The translations under genes were made by a program, and so were the position numbers. From positions 24,439 to 88,438 of the forward strand of contig BJHF01000011.1 of assembly GCA_014191855.1 (NCBI GenBank): a stretch of DNA of 64,000 nucleotides, written 5' to 3'. The stretch comes from Deltaproteobacteria bacterium. Lineage in GTDB: Bacteria; Myxococcota_A; UBA796; SXON01. Shown one piece after another: positions 50,829 to 59,137 of the stretch (position 1 is the stretch's first letter; every line of letters starts with the position of its first letter). The notes under the pieces are model-generated. The model had not been told where the DNA came from, made no database searches, and saw only the letters and a program-made list of their open reading frames with translations.

Positions 50829-52202
50829 TCAGAACGCAGCGGAATAATCGAGGCTTGCGAAGTGGAAGCCGGGTTCTTCCTCCGCTTCGGCGCCCACGCC
50901 CACCTTGGCGCGGAGCACCACGTTCGGCCGGACCACCCCGGTGATGCAGAGGACGCTGACCCAGTCGAGGTCGCTCGACGCTTCGTCCCCCTGAGTTGCC
51001 GTGGAGCCTTCGAAACGAACCGTCGGGAACACCACTGGCAGCGCCACCCAGGTGAGCTCGGCGTAGACGCGGTCAACCGAACCCTCCGTAGAGTCGCCTG
51101 CGATGGGGGAGTCGTGCCATTCGCGCATCACGACGAGATCGAGCGAAAGATCGTCGTAGATCGCGTGCCCATCCAGGCCAACTCGGGTGAACGGGTCGTC
51201 TTGCAGCGAGGTTTCTGTGCTGATCTGGGCGCGCCCGTTGTAGGCGGAGGCCCCGAGGGTCACGCTCCGGTCGCGCCACGCTGCGGTCGCCGAGGTGCCT
51301 CCGGTGCCGTCGGCCGGCATGCCCCCGAGCTTCACGAAGGCACGCGCGTACACGTCTTTCGCCAGGTACACCCCGCTCGTGGCGTTCTCAACACCCGCCA
51401 CCGCCCAGCCGAAGCGGTGCGCCGCGATGCCGCTCAGCTCCACGCCCACCTGCGTCATCTCGGGGGAGAAGGGGCTGTCTTCGTAGGTCCTGGTCGTGAG
51501 GCGCAGCATGTGTCCGAGCAGGCCGCGGTGCACCGACACCCCGTGCAGCTCGGGCTCGAAGGCCCCCACCTTGATGCGGAGGTCGGTGGGGTGCCGCAGC
51601 GGGCTGAAGATGACGTTCGCGCGCTCCACCTCCACGCCGCCCGCCCCGAGGTTCGTGGCCAACAAGAACGACACGTGATCGCCGAGTGTGCCGGCGGCGC
51701 GCAGGCCGAAGGGGTCCACGAGGGTGGAGGCGTTCAACATGGCGTCGCCGTGCCCCGCGTCCTCCGCCTCCATCGCCTCGGCCTCCATCCCGACCATGCT
51801 GCCGTGGGCGTGAGTCTCGAACTCCGAGCCGTAGCCGAGCGAGCCGGAGATCGCCCCGGAGAGCGGCACGTCCCAGGCGATCGCACCCGGGAAAACGACT
51901 TTTGGCCAGCGCTCCTTCTGTGCGTCATTGCCGAGCTCCACGGGCGCGCGCTTCTCCGAAGCGGCGTCGCCTCCCCCGGGGAAACGGTATCCGTTCCAGC
52001 GAAAAGCCTCGCCGAACGGGGTGAGCTTGGGGTAGGCGACGTGGCAGGTCTGGCAGCTCGTTTCATATCGCCGCGCGAAGGCGGGGATCGCCTTGGCCGG
52101 GCGCGGGATCGCGAGCACGAGCGCCATGACGGGGAGAAGGACCAGCAGAAAGGGGCGCAGAGGACGCTCCGGAGGGCCTCCGTGGAGCAAGCGGCGTGCC
52201 AC
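50829..52202 (-). CDS. Outer-membrane porin-type protein with one haem c motif
   Basis: 457-residue protein. A signal-like start (PFLLVLLPVMALVLAIPRPAKA) is followed at about 50 by S-C-Q-T-C-H-V-A-Y-P-K-L-T-P-F-G, a CxxCH haem site with a conserved following stretch, then a beta-rich body (SGSLGYGSEFETHAHG, GAFEPELHGVSVHRG, ITGVVRPNVVLRAKVGVGAE) ending in Phe, typical of outer-membrane barrels. This family of monohaem cytochrome porins occurs in deltaproteobacteria and Acidobacteria (recalled). Start uncertain: GTG at 52202 used. Gene order with the cupredoxin suggests electron export. Confidence 0.78.
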   Translation of the reverse strand: MARRLLHGGPPERPLRPFLLVLLPVMALVLAIPRPAKAIPAFARRYETSCQTCHVAYPKLTPFGEAFRWNGYRFPGGGDAASEKRAPVELGNDAQKERWPKVVFPGAIAWDVPLSGAISGSLGYGSEFETHAHGSMVGMEAEAMEAEDAGHGDAMLNASTLVDPFGLRAAGTLGDHVSFLLATNLGAGGVEVERANVIFSPLRHPTDLRIKVGAFEPELHGVSVHRGLLGHMLRLTTRTYEDSPFSPEMTQVGVELSGIAAHRFGWAVAGVENATSGVYLAKDVYARAFVKLGGMPADGTGGTSATAAWRDRSVTLGASAYNGRAQISTETSLQDDPFTRVGLDGHAIYDDLSLDLVVMREWHDSPIAGDSTEGSVDRVYAELTWVALPVVFPTVRFEGSTATQGDEASSDLDWVSVLCITGVVRPNVVLRAKVGVGAEAEEEPGFHFASLDYSAAF

Positions 52203-52256
52203 GGCGCGAACGGTCGAGGCAGCGGGATTCCCCAGGTCGCGCCCCCGAACCTCGAA

Positions 52257-53201
52257 TCACAAAGGATGAACCGGCACACCGCCTGTGTGTTTTCGCACTT
52301 CGTCTCCGGAAAAACACGCCGCGTACACCCCGAGCGTGAATACGGTGAATGCGCCGACCTCCATCGTCGCCTCGATCCCCACGTGCAGGAGCAGGCCAAA
52401 GAGCAGGAAGGGAAGCCGGAAGTCCACGCGGTTGCACTGCGCGCGGAGCCAGCCGGCGCGGGTGCGGGTGTGCCGGAACCACGCGGCCAGGAGCAGCATC
52501 GGCGAGAGGTGTTCGAACGCCCACGTGCTCAGCGTCGCTGCCTGGGTGAGGGGATACAGCGGCGCCGCCCAGCGCATGTCGAACCGCTGCCAGGTCGGTT
52601 GCTGAAGGATGTACCAGAGGGCGTCGGCTGGCCCCCCCGGCACCCACCCCGCCGACAGTTTCTGCCACACGGTCATGTCGTACATCACGACGAGCTGCCA
52701 CACCATCAACCAGCGGGGCCAGGCGGGTACGTCGCGGGCGGAGAGTCCGCGCCGTCTGCGGAGCCAGGAGTCTATCGATACCGCCTCGCCCGATCCCGCG
52801 AAGCACAGCAGGAAGAGTACGTTCGCGCCAAGGAAGTCGTAAGAGCCGCCTGCATTTACGCCGACGTTGGTGAGCAACGCCCACACCATCGTCGTCACCA
52901 GCGCGGCGAGCGGCGTAAGCGCGCCCATCGCCAACGCAAGGCCCGACACCACCCCGGTGAGCACCAGCGCGCCGATCGTGGTCGGCGTAGCGCCGCCCAA
53001 CTGATCGATGTAGCTGCGGGCCAACGGAACGAGACCCCCGTCGGCTGGGGCCAACCACACCCAACGCCACGTATCCGTTCGCCACAGCCGCAACATATGC
53101 GCCGCGATGCCGAGCCCGAACACCACGCGCACGAGCGCCACCGCGTGGGCCGGCTCGCGTCGGTTCACGAGGTTCACCCAGCGGGTCCACGCCCCACTCA
53201 T
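52257..53201 (-). CDS. HTTM-domain membrane protein (vitamin K-dependent carboxylase-like)
   Basis: 314-residue polytopic protein of the HTTM family. It has eight or so helices, with the family opening RREPAHAVALVRVVFGLGIA, then TPLAALVTTMVWALLTNVG, FLGANVLFLLCFAGSGEAVS (DLG-x-N-like region) and LMVWQLVVMYDMTVWQKLS. ATG at 53201 overlaps the stop of its upstream partner (ATGA). HTTM proteins are linked to the membrane domain of vitamin K-dependent gamma-glutamyl carboxylase; activity not predictable. Placed first in the respiratory gene set. Confidence 0.85.
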   Translation of the reverse strand: MSGAWTRWVNLVNRREPAHAVALVRVVFGLGIAAHMLRLWRTDTWRWVWLAPADGGLVPLARSYIDQLGGATPTTIGALVLTGVVSGLALAMGALTPLAALVTTMVWALLTNVGVNAGGSYDFLGANVLFLLCFAGSGEAVSIDSWLRRRRGLSARDVPAWPRWLMVWQLVVMYDMTVWQKLSAGWVPGGPADALWYILQQPTWQRFDMRWAAPLYPLTQAATLSTWAFEHLSPMLLLAAWFRHTRTRAGWLRAQCNRVDFRLPFLLFGLLLHVGIEATMEVGAFTVFTLGVYAACFSGDEVRKHTGGVPVHPL

Positions 53202-53845
53202 CGGCTCGTCCGGGTGACGATGTGGCTCTGCGTTGGTTTTTCGGCCACGACCTCGCCCGCGATCACCTCCGCGGCCGAAGGGCTCCGTCGCTTGAGATAC
53301 CGGCACCGCACGGCCTCGACGTCGGGGCGCTCCGAGAACAGTTCATCGGCGAAAGCACCACACGCGGCGCGCCATCGGGAATCCGCCTGCATCCACCCCC
53401 AAGCGAACGTCGCCGCGCGCATCCGCTCGGTCGCAAAACGCTCTCGGCGCCACGTCGCCGTCGTGTCCCCCTCCAGGTACACCGTCTCCCACTCGCCACC
53501 GTCCGAACGCACCTGAACCTCCGGCCGCGCCGGGAAGCGATGCGGGGCCACGAACATCTTCCAGCTCTGTGTCGTGTTCGTCACCTTCAACCACGGCTTG
53601 AATGGCGCATAGAGCGTGTTCTTCGCGCCCTGCACCACCTTGGCGGCCTCGAAGAGGCGATCCTGGAAGGTATCGGGGTTCGCGTGGAGCATCTGCGCCC
53701 ACGTCGTCATCTCCGCCTGCACGGTGGGGTCGGCCCAGTAGGTGCGGTCCATCCCCCGCCCAGGCGAGGGCAGCGCCGACGCCAACATCGCCAGCGCGTG
53801 CCAGATGACGAACGCCGCCAGGAGGTGCCGCCCGACCCCGTTCAT
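53198..53845 (-). CDS. HTTM-associated partner protein
   Basis: 215-residue protein with an N-terminal signal-anchor (LLAAFVIWHALAMLASALPS) and a soluble part (FKPWLKVTNTTQSWKMFVAP, VYLEGDTTATWRRERFATE). Short proteins of this type directly precede HTTM genes in several bacteria and are likely structural partners (recalled pattern). It overlaps the HTTM gene by ATGA and follows asnS by 7 bases. The TQSW-x-M-F-x-P segment is the most motif-like part. Function unknown. Confidence 0.75.
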   Translation of the reverse strand: MNGVGRHLLAAFVIWHALAMLASALPSPGRGMDRTYWADPTVQAEMTTWAQMLHANPDTFQDRLFEAAKVVQGAKNTLYAPFKPWLKVTNTTQSWKMFVAPHRFPARPEVQVRSDGGEWETVYLEGDTTATWRRERFATERMRAATFAWGWMQADSRWRAACGAFADELFSERPDVEAVRCRYLKRRSPSAAEVIAGEVVAEKPTQSHIVTRTSR

Positions 53846-53852
53846 GGCGTGC

Positions 53853-55259
53853 TCAGAACTCGAGCTGCCCGGCTGCGCGCGGGTAGGGGATCACGTCGCG
53901 GATGTTCTCCACGCCCGTGGCGTACATCACCGCCCGCTCAAAACCAAGTCCGAAGCCGGCATGAGGCACGCTGCCGTAGCGGCGCAGGTCCCGATACCAA
54001 CCGTAGTGCGCGGGGTCGAGACCCATCGTCCGGATGCGGTCGTCCAGCACGTCCAGGCGCTCCTCGCGCTGGCTCCCGCCGATGATCTCGCCGACGCCGG
54101 GCGCGAGTACGTCCATCGCCGCCACCGTGCGCCCGTCCTCGTTCTGCCGCATGTAGAACGCCTTGATGTCCTTGGGATAGTTCATCACCACCACCGGGCG
54201 CCCCACCTGCTCGCACAACCAGCGCTCGTGTTCGCTCTGCAGGTCGATCCCCCACTTCACGGGAAACTCGAACTTCGTGCTGGTGGCCTCCAGGCGCGCA
54301 ACCGCTTCGGTGTACGTCATACGCTCGAAGCTCGCGTCCACGAAGCGGCTCAGCCGCTCAACGCACGTCTTGTCCACCCGCTGCGCGAAGAACGCAAGGT
54401 CGTCCTGCCGTTCGTTGAGCACGGCGCGGAAGATGTACTGGAGGAAGTCGCTGGCGAGGTCGGCATCCGCCGCGAGGTCTGCAAACGCGATCTCCGGCTC
54501 GATCATCCAGAACTCCGCGAGGTGGCGGCGGGTTTGGCTGTTCTCGGCGCGGAAGGTGGGGCCGAAGGTGTAGACGTTGCTCAGCGCCAGGCAGTACCCC
54601 TCCACGTTGAGCTGGCCCGACACCGTGAGATGCGCGGGTTTGCCGAAGAAGTCCTGGCTGTCGTCCACCGTGCCGTCCGGCCGGCGGGGCAGGTTGGCGA
54701 AGTCGAGGGTGGAAACGCGGAACATCTGCCCGGCCCCTTCCGCGTCGCTCCCGGTGAGGATCGGCGTATGAATCCACAAGAAGCCGCGCTCGTGGAAGAA
54801 GCGGTGCACCGCCTGGGCGAGCGTGTTCCGCACGCGGGTAACGGCGCCGATGATGTTGGTCCGCGGCCGAAGGTGAGCTTGTTCGCGCAGAAACTCCATC
54901 GAGTGCTGCTTGGCCTGCATCGGGTACGTCTCGGGATCCTCCACCCAGCCCACGACCGTGAGCGAGTGCGCCTTGAGCTCCACGGCCTGGCCCGCCGCTG
55001 GGCTCGCCACAAGCTCGCCCACCACGGTGATGGAGCAGCCCGTTCCGAGGCGTTTCACCTCGGCTTCGTAGTTGGAGAGCCCGGACTCCGCGATGATCTG
55101 CAGCGGCGTGAAGCACGAGCCGTCGGAGAGGCCCACGAACGACAAGCCGGCTTTGGAGTGCCGCGCGGTGCGCACCCATCCCTGCACGGTAACGATGGAG
55201 CCAACGGAGGTTTTTCCGGAGAAGCAGTCGGCGACACGGACGGCGGACACAACGGACAC
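53853..55259 (-). CDS. asnS: Asparaginyl-tRNA synthetase
   Basis: Charges tRNA(Asn) with asparagine. The 468 residues contain an N-terminal OB-fold anticodon-binding domain ([20 protein letters not shown], then [10 protein letters not shown]) and the class II core: TSDAEGAG-like [14 protein letters not shown], motif 2 [20 protein letters not shown] and motif 3 [20 protein letters not shown]. The [11 protein letters not shown] motif and the M-I-E-P-E ending fit AsnS over AspS. GTG at 55259, 6 bases after a GAGG; an internal GTG at 55250 is possible. Downstream gene starts 7 bases later. Confidence 0.93.
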   Translation of the reverse strand: MSVVSAVRVADCFSGKTSVGSIVTVQGWVRTARHSKAGLSFVGLSDGSCFTPLQIIAESGLSNYEAEVKRLGTGCSITVVGELVASPAAGQAVELKAHSLTVVGWVEDPETYPMQAKQHSMEFLREQAHLRPRTNIIGAVTRVRNTLAQAVHRFFHERGFLWIHTPILTGSDAEGAGQMFRVSTLDFANLPRRPDGTVDDSQDFFGKPAHLTVSGQLNVEGYCLALSNVYTFGPTFRAENSQTRRHLAEFWMIEPEIAFADLAADADLASDFLQYIFRAVLNERQDDLAFFAQRVDKTCVERLSRFVDASFERMTYTEAVARLEATSTKFEFPVKWGIDLQSEHERWLCEQVGRPVVVMNYPKDIKAFYMRQNEDGRTVAAMDVLAPGVGEIIGGSQREERLDVLDDRIRTMGLDPAHYGWYRDLRRYGSVPHAGFGLGFERAVMYATGVENIRDVIPYPRAAGQLEF

Positions 55260-55315
55260 GGCGGGCCTCGGGGAGCGGGAGCGGGGATAACCAGAAACGC
55301 GGCGGGGGGCGGGGC

Positions 55316-56119
55316 CTAAAGCCGCCGGTGGGCCGCCACCGGCATCCCGCGCCGAACCTCCGCCACGCGCGCGCGGTCCACCTCCGCCAGCGCCAACCCT
55401 TCCCCATCGCCGCAGTCGGCGAGCACCGTGCCCCACGGGTCTACGATCAGGGAGTGCCCGTAGCTGTGGCGACCCCCGCCGTGCGGACCCTCCTGCGCGG
55501 GGGCGAGGACGTAACACTGCGTTTCGATGGCGCGTGCGCGCAGTAAAACGTGCCAGTGGTCGCGACCAGTCGTCATCGTAAACGCGCTGGGCACCGAGAG
55601 AATCTCCGCGCCGGCCTCGACAAGTCTGGCGTACAGCTCCGGGAACCGCAGGTCGTAACACACGCTCATCCCCAGCTTTCCGATGGGAGTATCCACCACC
55701 ACGACTCCCGCCCCCGGCGCGATGTGGGCGCTCTCCCGGAAGCGGGTGCCGTCCGTGAGGTCGATGTCGAAGAGGTGCAGCTTGCGATAGCTCGCGACGA
55801 TGGTGCCGTCGGAATCGTAGAGCACAGACGTGTTGTGGCACCGCGTCGAGTCTCCGTCTGTCGCTTCTGCCACGCTGCCGGCGAGCAGCCACACCTTGTG
55901 CCGCCTCGCGATGTCGCCGAGGGCGCGATGGGTTGGCCCGTCCAGCGGCTCCGCGGCGGCCACCTTCTTGTCCGGCGTGGTGAGGAGGGTCGTGTTTTCA
56001 GGGGTTGCAACCAACACTGCCCCGTACCCCGCCGCCCGCTCCACCAAGGCATCCACCCGCGCGAGATTGGCCGCGATGTCGGGACCCGACCGCATCTGCA
56101 TACACGCCACGAGCGCCAT
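55316..56119 (-). CDS. Nitrilase-family carbon-nitrogen hydrolase (Nit1/omega-amidase-like)
   Basis: 267-residue hydrolase with the Glu-Lys-Cys triad Glu41 (ATPENTT), Lys113 ([10 protein letters not shown]) and Cys154 ([13 protein letters not shown]). The Y-R-K-L-H-L-F-D and C-Y-D-L-R-F-P motifs match the Nit1/Nit2 branch, which deaminates or hydrolyses deaminated glutathione or omega-amides. Housekeeping damage repair is likely. ATG at 56119 overlaps the stop of the RlmI-like gene (TGATG). Confidence 0.9.
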   Translation of the reverse strand: MALVACMQMRSGPDIAANLARVDALVERAAGYGAVLVATPENTTLLTTPDKKVAAAEPLDGPTHRALGDIARRHKVWLLAGSVAEATDGDSTRCHNTSVLYDSDGTIVASYRKLHLFDIDLTDGTRFRESAHIAPGAGVVVVDTPIGKLGMSVCYDLRFPELYARLVEAGAEILSVPSAFTMTTGRDHWHVLLRARAIETQCYVLAPAQEGPHGGGRHSYGHSLIVDPWGTVLADCGDGEGLALAEVDRARVAEVRRGMPVAAHRRL

Positions 56120-57267
56120 CAGCGCACCACGAAGACGAGGTGTTTTAGGTACTCGGTCTCCGGCACCCCGGGAAGGATTGGATGATCGGGCGCCTGCCCG
56201 CCTCTGCGAACCAACTGAAGTCGCCGTCCCGCCGACCGCGCCCCATGCACCACGGACTCCTCGAAGCGGGCGGCCTCGACGTGGTGCGAACACGACGATG
56301 AAAACAGCAGTCCCCCGGGCTTCACCAACCGAGCCGCCGCCTGGTTCACCCGCTTGTACGCGCCGAGCGCCACGCCTGCCGACTTGCGGTTCTTGGCAAA
56401 CGCCGGCGGGTCGATACACACGGCGTCGAAGCTACCCGCGGCGAGCTTGCCCATTTCCACCTCGGCGTCGCCGTGGAGTACGTCGATCTCCAGCCCATTG
56501 AGCGCCGCGCTCCCCCGGATAAGCTCGTTGGCCGGCGCGCTCGACTCGATGGTCGCCGCATAGGCCGCCCCGTGTTTCTTGGCAACGAGCGCCCAGCCGC
56601 CGAGGTGGGCGTACACGTCGAGCACGCGCCCGCCCGCCACGCGCGAAGCCATGAAGGCGCGATTCTCGGCTTGATCGAAGAAGAAGCCGGTCTTCTGCCC
56701 GTCGATCAAGTCGGCCTCGAAGCGAACGCCGTTCTCCTCGAAGCGCACCCGCGCCGGCACCTCGCCCCACCAAACGCTGCGTTCAAGCGGCAGTCCTTCC
56801 ATCGCGCGCAGGGGGACGTCGCCTCGGAACACGACCCCACGGGGCGAGACCACCGCCTCGATGGCGGCGCGCAGCATGTCTTTGCGATCTTCCATGCCCC
56901 GCGTGGTGATCTGCACGGAGAGGACATCCTCGTAGCGGTCGATGATCACGCCTGGGAGACTATCTGCCTCGCCGGCGCACAATCGGTAACTGCGACGACC
57001 GGGCACCACGCGTTCTCGCAGCGCCAGCGCGTCGCGAAGCCGGCGCACGTACAGCTCCGGATCGTCCGGCGAGTCGCTCGGGTTGCAGTACAAGCGCACC
57101 GCGATCAGCGAGTTCGGGTTGGCATAGCCTCGCCCGAGCACGCGGCCCTTGATGTCGACCACCTCCACGGCACCGCCGGGTGGCAACTGGATTACGGGCG
57201 GCGAAACAACCTCGTTGGAGAACACCCAGGGGTGCCCGGGGCGGGAGCGAACGGTGACACGCAGCAT
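56119..57267 (-). CDS. RlmI-like rRNA cytosine methyltransferase (PUA + SAM domain)
   Basis: 382-residue enzyme. A PUA-type N-terminal domain (MLRVTVRSRPGHPWVFSNEV, VVDIKGRVLGRGYANPNS) is followed by a class I methyltransferase: ADLIDGQKTGFFFDQAENR (the RlmI G-Q-K-T-G-x-x-x-D-Q motif), VLDVYAHLGGWALVAKKHG (motif I), DAVCIDPPAFAKNRKS (motif IV D-P-P-x-F) and a late SCSHHV. It likely makes m5C in 23S rRNA. ATG at 57267. First gene of the long minus-strand run, upstream of which the repeat element starts. Confidence 0.92.
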   Translation of the reverse strand: MLRVTVRSRPGHPWVFSNEVVSPPVIQLPPGGAVEVVDIKGRVLGRGYANPNSLIAVRLYCNPSDSPDDPELYVRRLRDALALRERVVPGRRSYRLCAGEADSLPGVIIDRYEDVLSVQITTRGMEDRKDMLRAAIEAVVSPRGVVFRGDVPLRAMEGLPLERSVWWGEVPARVRFEENGVRFEADLIDGQKTGFFFDQAENRAFMASRVAGGRVLDVYAHLGGWALVAKKHGAAYAATIESSAPANELIRGSAALNGLEIDVLHGDAEVEMGKLAAGSFDAVCIDPPAFAKNRKSAGVALGAYKRVNQAAARLVKPGGLLFSSSCSHHVEAARFEESVVHGARSAGRRLQLVRRGGQAPDHPILPGVPETEYLKHLVFVVR

Positions 57268-57584
57268 GGGGCGGGGGCTATCGCGGGGGAGGGCCGGATG
57301 GGCGAAGCGCGCGGCCACGTGTCGATGTCAGGCGAGGGTGGGAGCGCTTCGCGGTGCGGGCTGGAACCGACCATCCCCCTCCACATGTGACAAGTTCGCG
57401 ACCATCCTGGTCTGTAGGAGACACCGGCTCGCCAAGCGGAGAATCAGGCCGGCGCGACGAACGGCCGAACCTTTGTTTTCGATGAGCGCCGCTCCGCCGA
57501 AGCCCGCGGGAAGGCCCCGCCAAGCCCGCGCAGTCTCATAGGGAGAGGGATGCTCCCGGAAAAGTCACATTCAGGGGGGCATGC
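57268..57584. other. 317-base gene-free segment holding repeat copy 1
   Basis: Between the rlmI-like start and the 3' end of the RAYT gene. The first 95 bases are the probable rlmI promoter region; the remainder is the 230-base direct repeat listed separately. Confidence 0.6.
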
Positions 57585-57592
57585 TCATCGTT
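57363..57592. repeat. 230-bp direct repeat, copy 1
   Basis: Begins GGAACCGACCATCCCCCTCC and ends ATGCTCATCGTT. An ungapped alignment to copy 2 differs at 27 of 230 positions (about 88% identical, counted by hand). It contains GGGATGCTCCCGG near its end (57547-57559), whose reverse complement carries GGAGCATCCC. Confidence 0.85.
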
Positions 57593-58430
57593 GCCACCGG
57601 TAGGCGCGCCAGTCGAGCCGTCGGGGGAGGTCGCCATCGAGGAGGGGACCGAACCGCGCATCGCCCACCACCCTCACCGCTGCTGCCAGTGCGCGATCTC
57701 GAATCGGCGCGTTGCGACTGGGTGTTCCCTCGATCGTGCGGTAGAGGTGTGCGCGGGAGAGGTTCACGGCCGCGGCCAACCCCGCGACGCCAAGGCCCCC
57801 GGGCTCGAGCAGGCGATGCGCCGCGGCGGTGCGCACGAGAAGGGAGCGGACGTTGCCGATGGGCGGAGGGTTGATCAGCGTTCGCGAAACGGCGCTGACG
57901 GCGTCGCGGATCGCGAGGAAGTCGAACCGTTGGTATTGGATTTCAGGCAGCCGTGTGCCTGCCGGGTCCACGCTCGGGTCGCCCGAAACGTAGGCGTGGA
58001 AGCGCTCGGGATTTGAGTGCAGCAAGGTGCCTGGATCCGTAGAGAGTCCCACGAAGTCGCGATGCGTCGAGAGCGGCCACGCGAGCGGATCGGCCACCAG
58101 CTCCTTCCGGCAGGGATTGAGGTGGACGTAGCGGATGTTTCGCTGCTCCTTGTCCGGCTCGATCAGCTCCGGCGTGGGCGCTTCCTGCCACACCTGCATC
58201 CCGACTTGCGTTCGGAGCACGTTTCGGTACCGGGCGTAGCCGCTCATCGCGGCGCCGAGGCGGCGAGTCCCCTCGCCGTGGGGCAGCAGGATGTGGATGT
58301 GGTCGGGCATGACGCACAGGGCGATCAGCTCGGGGAACGCGACGCGGAGCATCACGAACAGCCGCAAGCCTTCCTCCCAGGTGCGGAACAGGAGCGTGCC
58401 GTGTCGGGCGCGGGCGACGTAGTGGTACAT
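57585..58430 (-). CDS. REP-associated tyrosine transposase (RAYT, HUH/Y1 superfamily)
   Basis: 281-residue single-strand transposase. Metal-binding HUH is His44-Ile-His46 in VMPDHIHILLP; the candidate catalytic Tyr is in SGYARYRN (65 or 68). The segment NIRYVHLNPCRKELVADP is the conserved RAYT C-terminal motif. An extra C-terminal part (about 205-281) has an HTH-like stretch (GVAGLAAAVNLSRAHLYRTIEG). ATG at 58430; a TTG upstream at 58442 is an alternative. RAYTs cut REP hairpins; the flanking repeats are its likely substrates. Confidence 0.9.
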   Translation of the reverse strand: MYHYVARARHGTLLFRTWEEGLRLFVMLRVAFPELIALCVMPDHIHILLPHGEGTRRLGAAMSGYARYRNVLRTQVGMQVWQEAPTPELIEPDKEQRNIRYVHLNPCRKELVADPLAWPLSTHRDFVGLSTDPGTLLHSNPERFHAYVSGDPSVDPAGTRLPEIQYQRFDFLAIRDAVSAVSRTLINPPPIGNVRSLLVRTAAAHRLLEPGGLGVAGLAAAVNLSRAHLYRTIEGTPSRNAPIRDRALAAAVRVVGDARFGPLLDGDLPRRLDWRAYRWQR

Positions 58431-58497
58431 GCGCTCGTACAAAGCACGAGCCGTGCCGTCGGACGAACCTCGCGAATCTGCTGGCGCGGTGTCGGAC

Positions 58498-58542
58498 GTC
58501 CGTCACCTGTCCGTCGACGTTCGTCGGGCGGGCGGCGTCAAG
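58498..58542. repeat. 45-bp direct repeat, copy 1
   Basis: Begins GTCCGTCACCTGTCCGTCGA and ends GCGGCGTCAAG. Copy 2 lies 199 bases on; 37 of 45 positions agree, with the ends perfect (20 and 11 bases) and the middle variable. Confidence 0.75.
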
Positions 58543-58634
58543 TGCGAGTCTTGCGCGCTTTCGCGACGCGCTCGTGCCCCGCTGACGCTCGTCGCCTCCG
58601 TCGCTCGGGTTGGCCCTTCATCGCTGCGCGCGGG

Positions 58635-58684
58635 CCGACCCCTTCGCTCGCGGGTCGGGGCCCTTGGTGCGCCGGGGGGCGCAC
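58635..58684. repeat. Two hairpins between the transposase and repeat copy 2
   Basis: Stem CCGACCC/GGGTCGG (58635-58641 with 58652-58658) is followed by stem GTGCGCC/GGCGCAC (58667-58673 with 58678-58684, loop GGGG). REP-type hairpins of this size are typical RAYT substrates. Confidence 0.6.
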
Positions 58685-58696
58685 AACGGGCCCCTC

Positions 58697-58741
58697 GTCC
58701 GTCACCTGTCCGTCGAAGCCCGTCACTCACGCGGCGTCAAG
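58697..58741. repeat. 45-bp direct repeat, copy 2
   Basis: Same ends as copy 1 (GTCCGTCACCTGTCCGTCGA and GCGGCGTCAAG) with eight differences in the middle. Lies just before the second 230-bp repeat. Confidence 0.75.
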
Positions 58742-58780
58742 GGGGCTGCTCGATCGCGGGCGCGCCGCCGTGGTCGCGGC

Positions 58781-59010
58781 GGAACCGACCATCCCCCTCC
58801 ATACGTGACAGGCTGGCGACCATCCTGGTCTGTACGAGACACCGGCTCGCAAAGCGGGGCACCATGCCGGCGCGACGAACGGTCGAACCTTGGTTTTCGA
58901 TGGGCGCCGCTCCGCCGAGGCCCGCGGGAAGGCGCCCCCAAGCCCGCGGCGTCTCGTTGGGAGGGGGATGCTCCCGAAAAAGTCACATCTAAGGGAGCAT
59001 GCTCATCGTT
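58781..59010. repeat. 230-bp direct repeat, copy 2
   Basis: Same length as copy 1, with no indels. It includes the last 8 bases of the RAYT reading frame (AACGATGA on the minus strand) without the rest of the gene. Near its end it carries GGGGATGCTCCCG and, as a palindrome, GAGCATGCTC. Confidence 0.85.
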
Positions 59011-59137
59011 AGGAGCGCCCCGCTCGCTGCGGCGATGCGATGACGCGCGATCCACTCGCGGCACAGTCACCGGGCCTGCGTCATCGCCCGAGAGTCAACC
59101 GCTCCGCCGCCCTCGAAACGCGAGCTACACTTGCCAA

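Larger units (their letters stand above)
57363..59010 (-). mobile_element. RAYT element bounded by 230-bp direct repeats
   Basis: A REP-associated tyrosine transposase gene with a 230-base repeat on each side in the same orientation. Copy 1 (57363-57592) overlaps the last 8 bases of the transposase gene, so copy 2 (58781-59010) looks like the 3' end of a second element whose transposase is gone. Between the transposase start and copy 2 lie a 45-base direct repeat and two hairpins. This may be one element plus a remnant, or a composite unit. Confidence 0.7.
58431..59137. other. 707-base gene-free region holding hairpins and repeats
   Basis: From the RAYT start to the next gene's GTG. It contains the 45-bp direct repeat (58498-58542 and 58697-58741), hairpins in 58635-58684, the second 230-bp repeat (58781-59010) and a promoter-length tail. 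Several open frames pass through but none resembles a known protein. Confidence 0.65.

Noticed and set aside
50505..53516. Open frame of about 1000 codons on the plus strand opposite the cytochrome/HTTM genes
   Set aside because: It runs antisense to well-supported genes with clear motifs, and its translation is Arg/His-rich with no domain. In such high-GC DNA, long antisense frames arise by chance.
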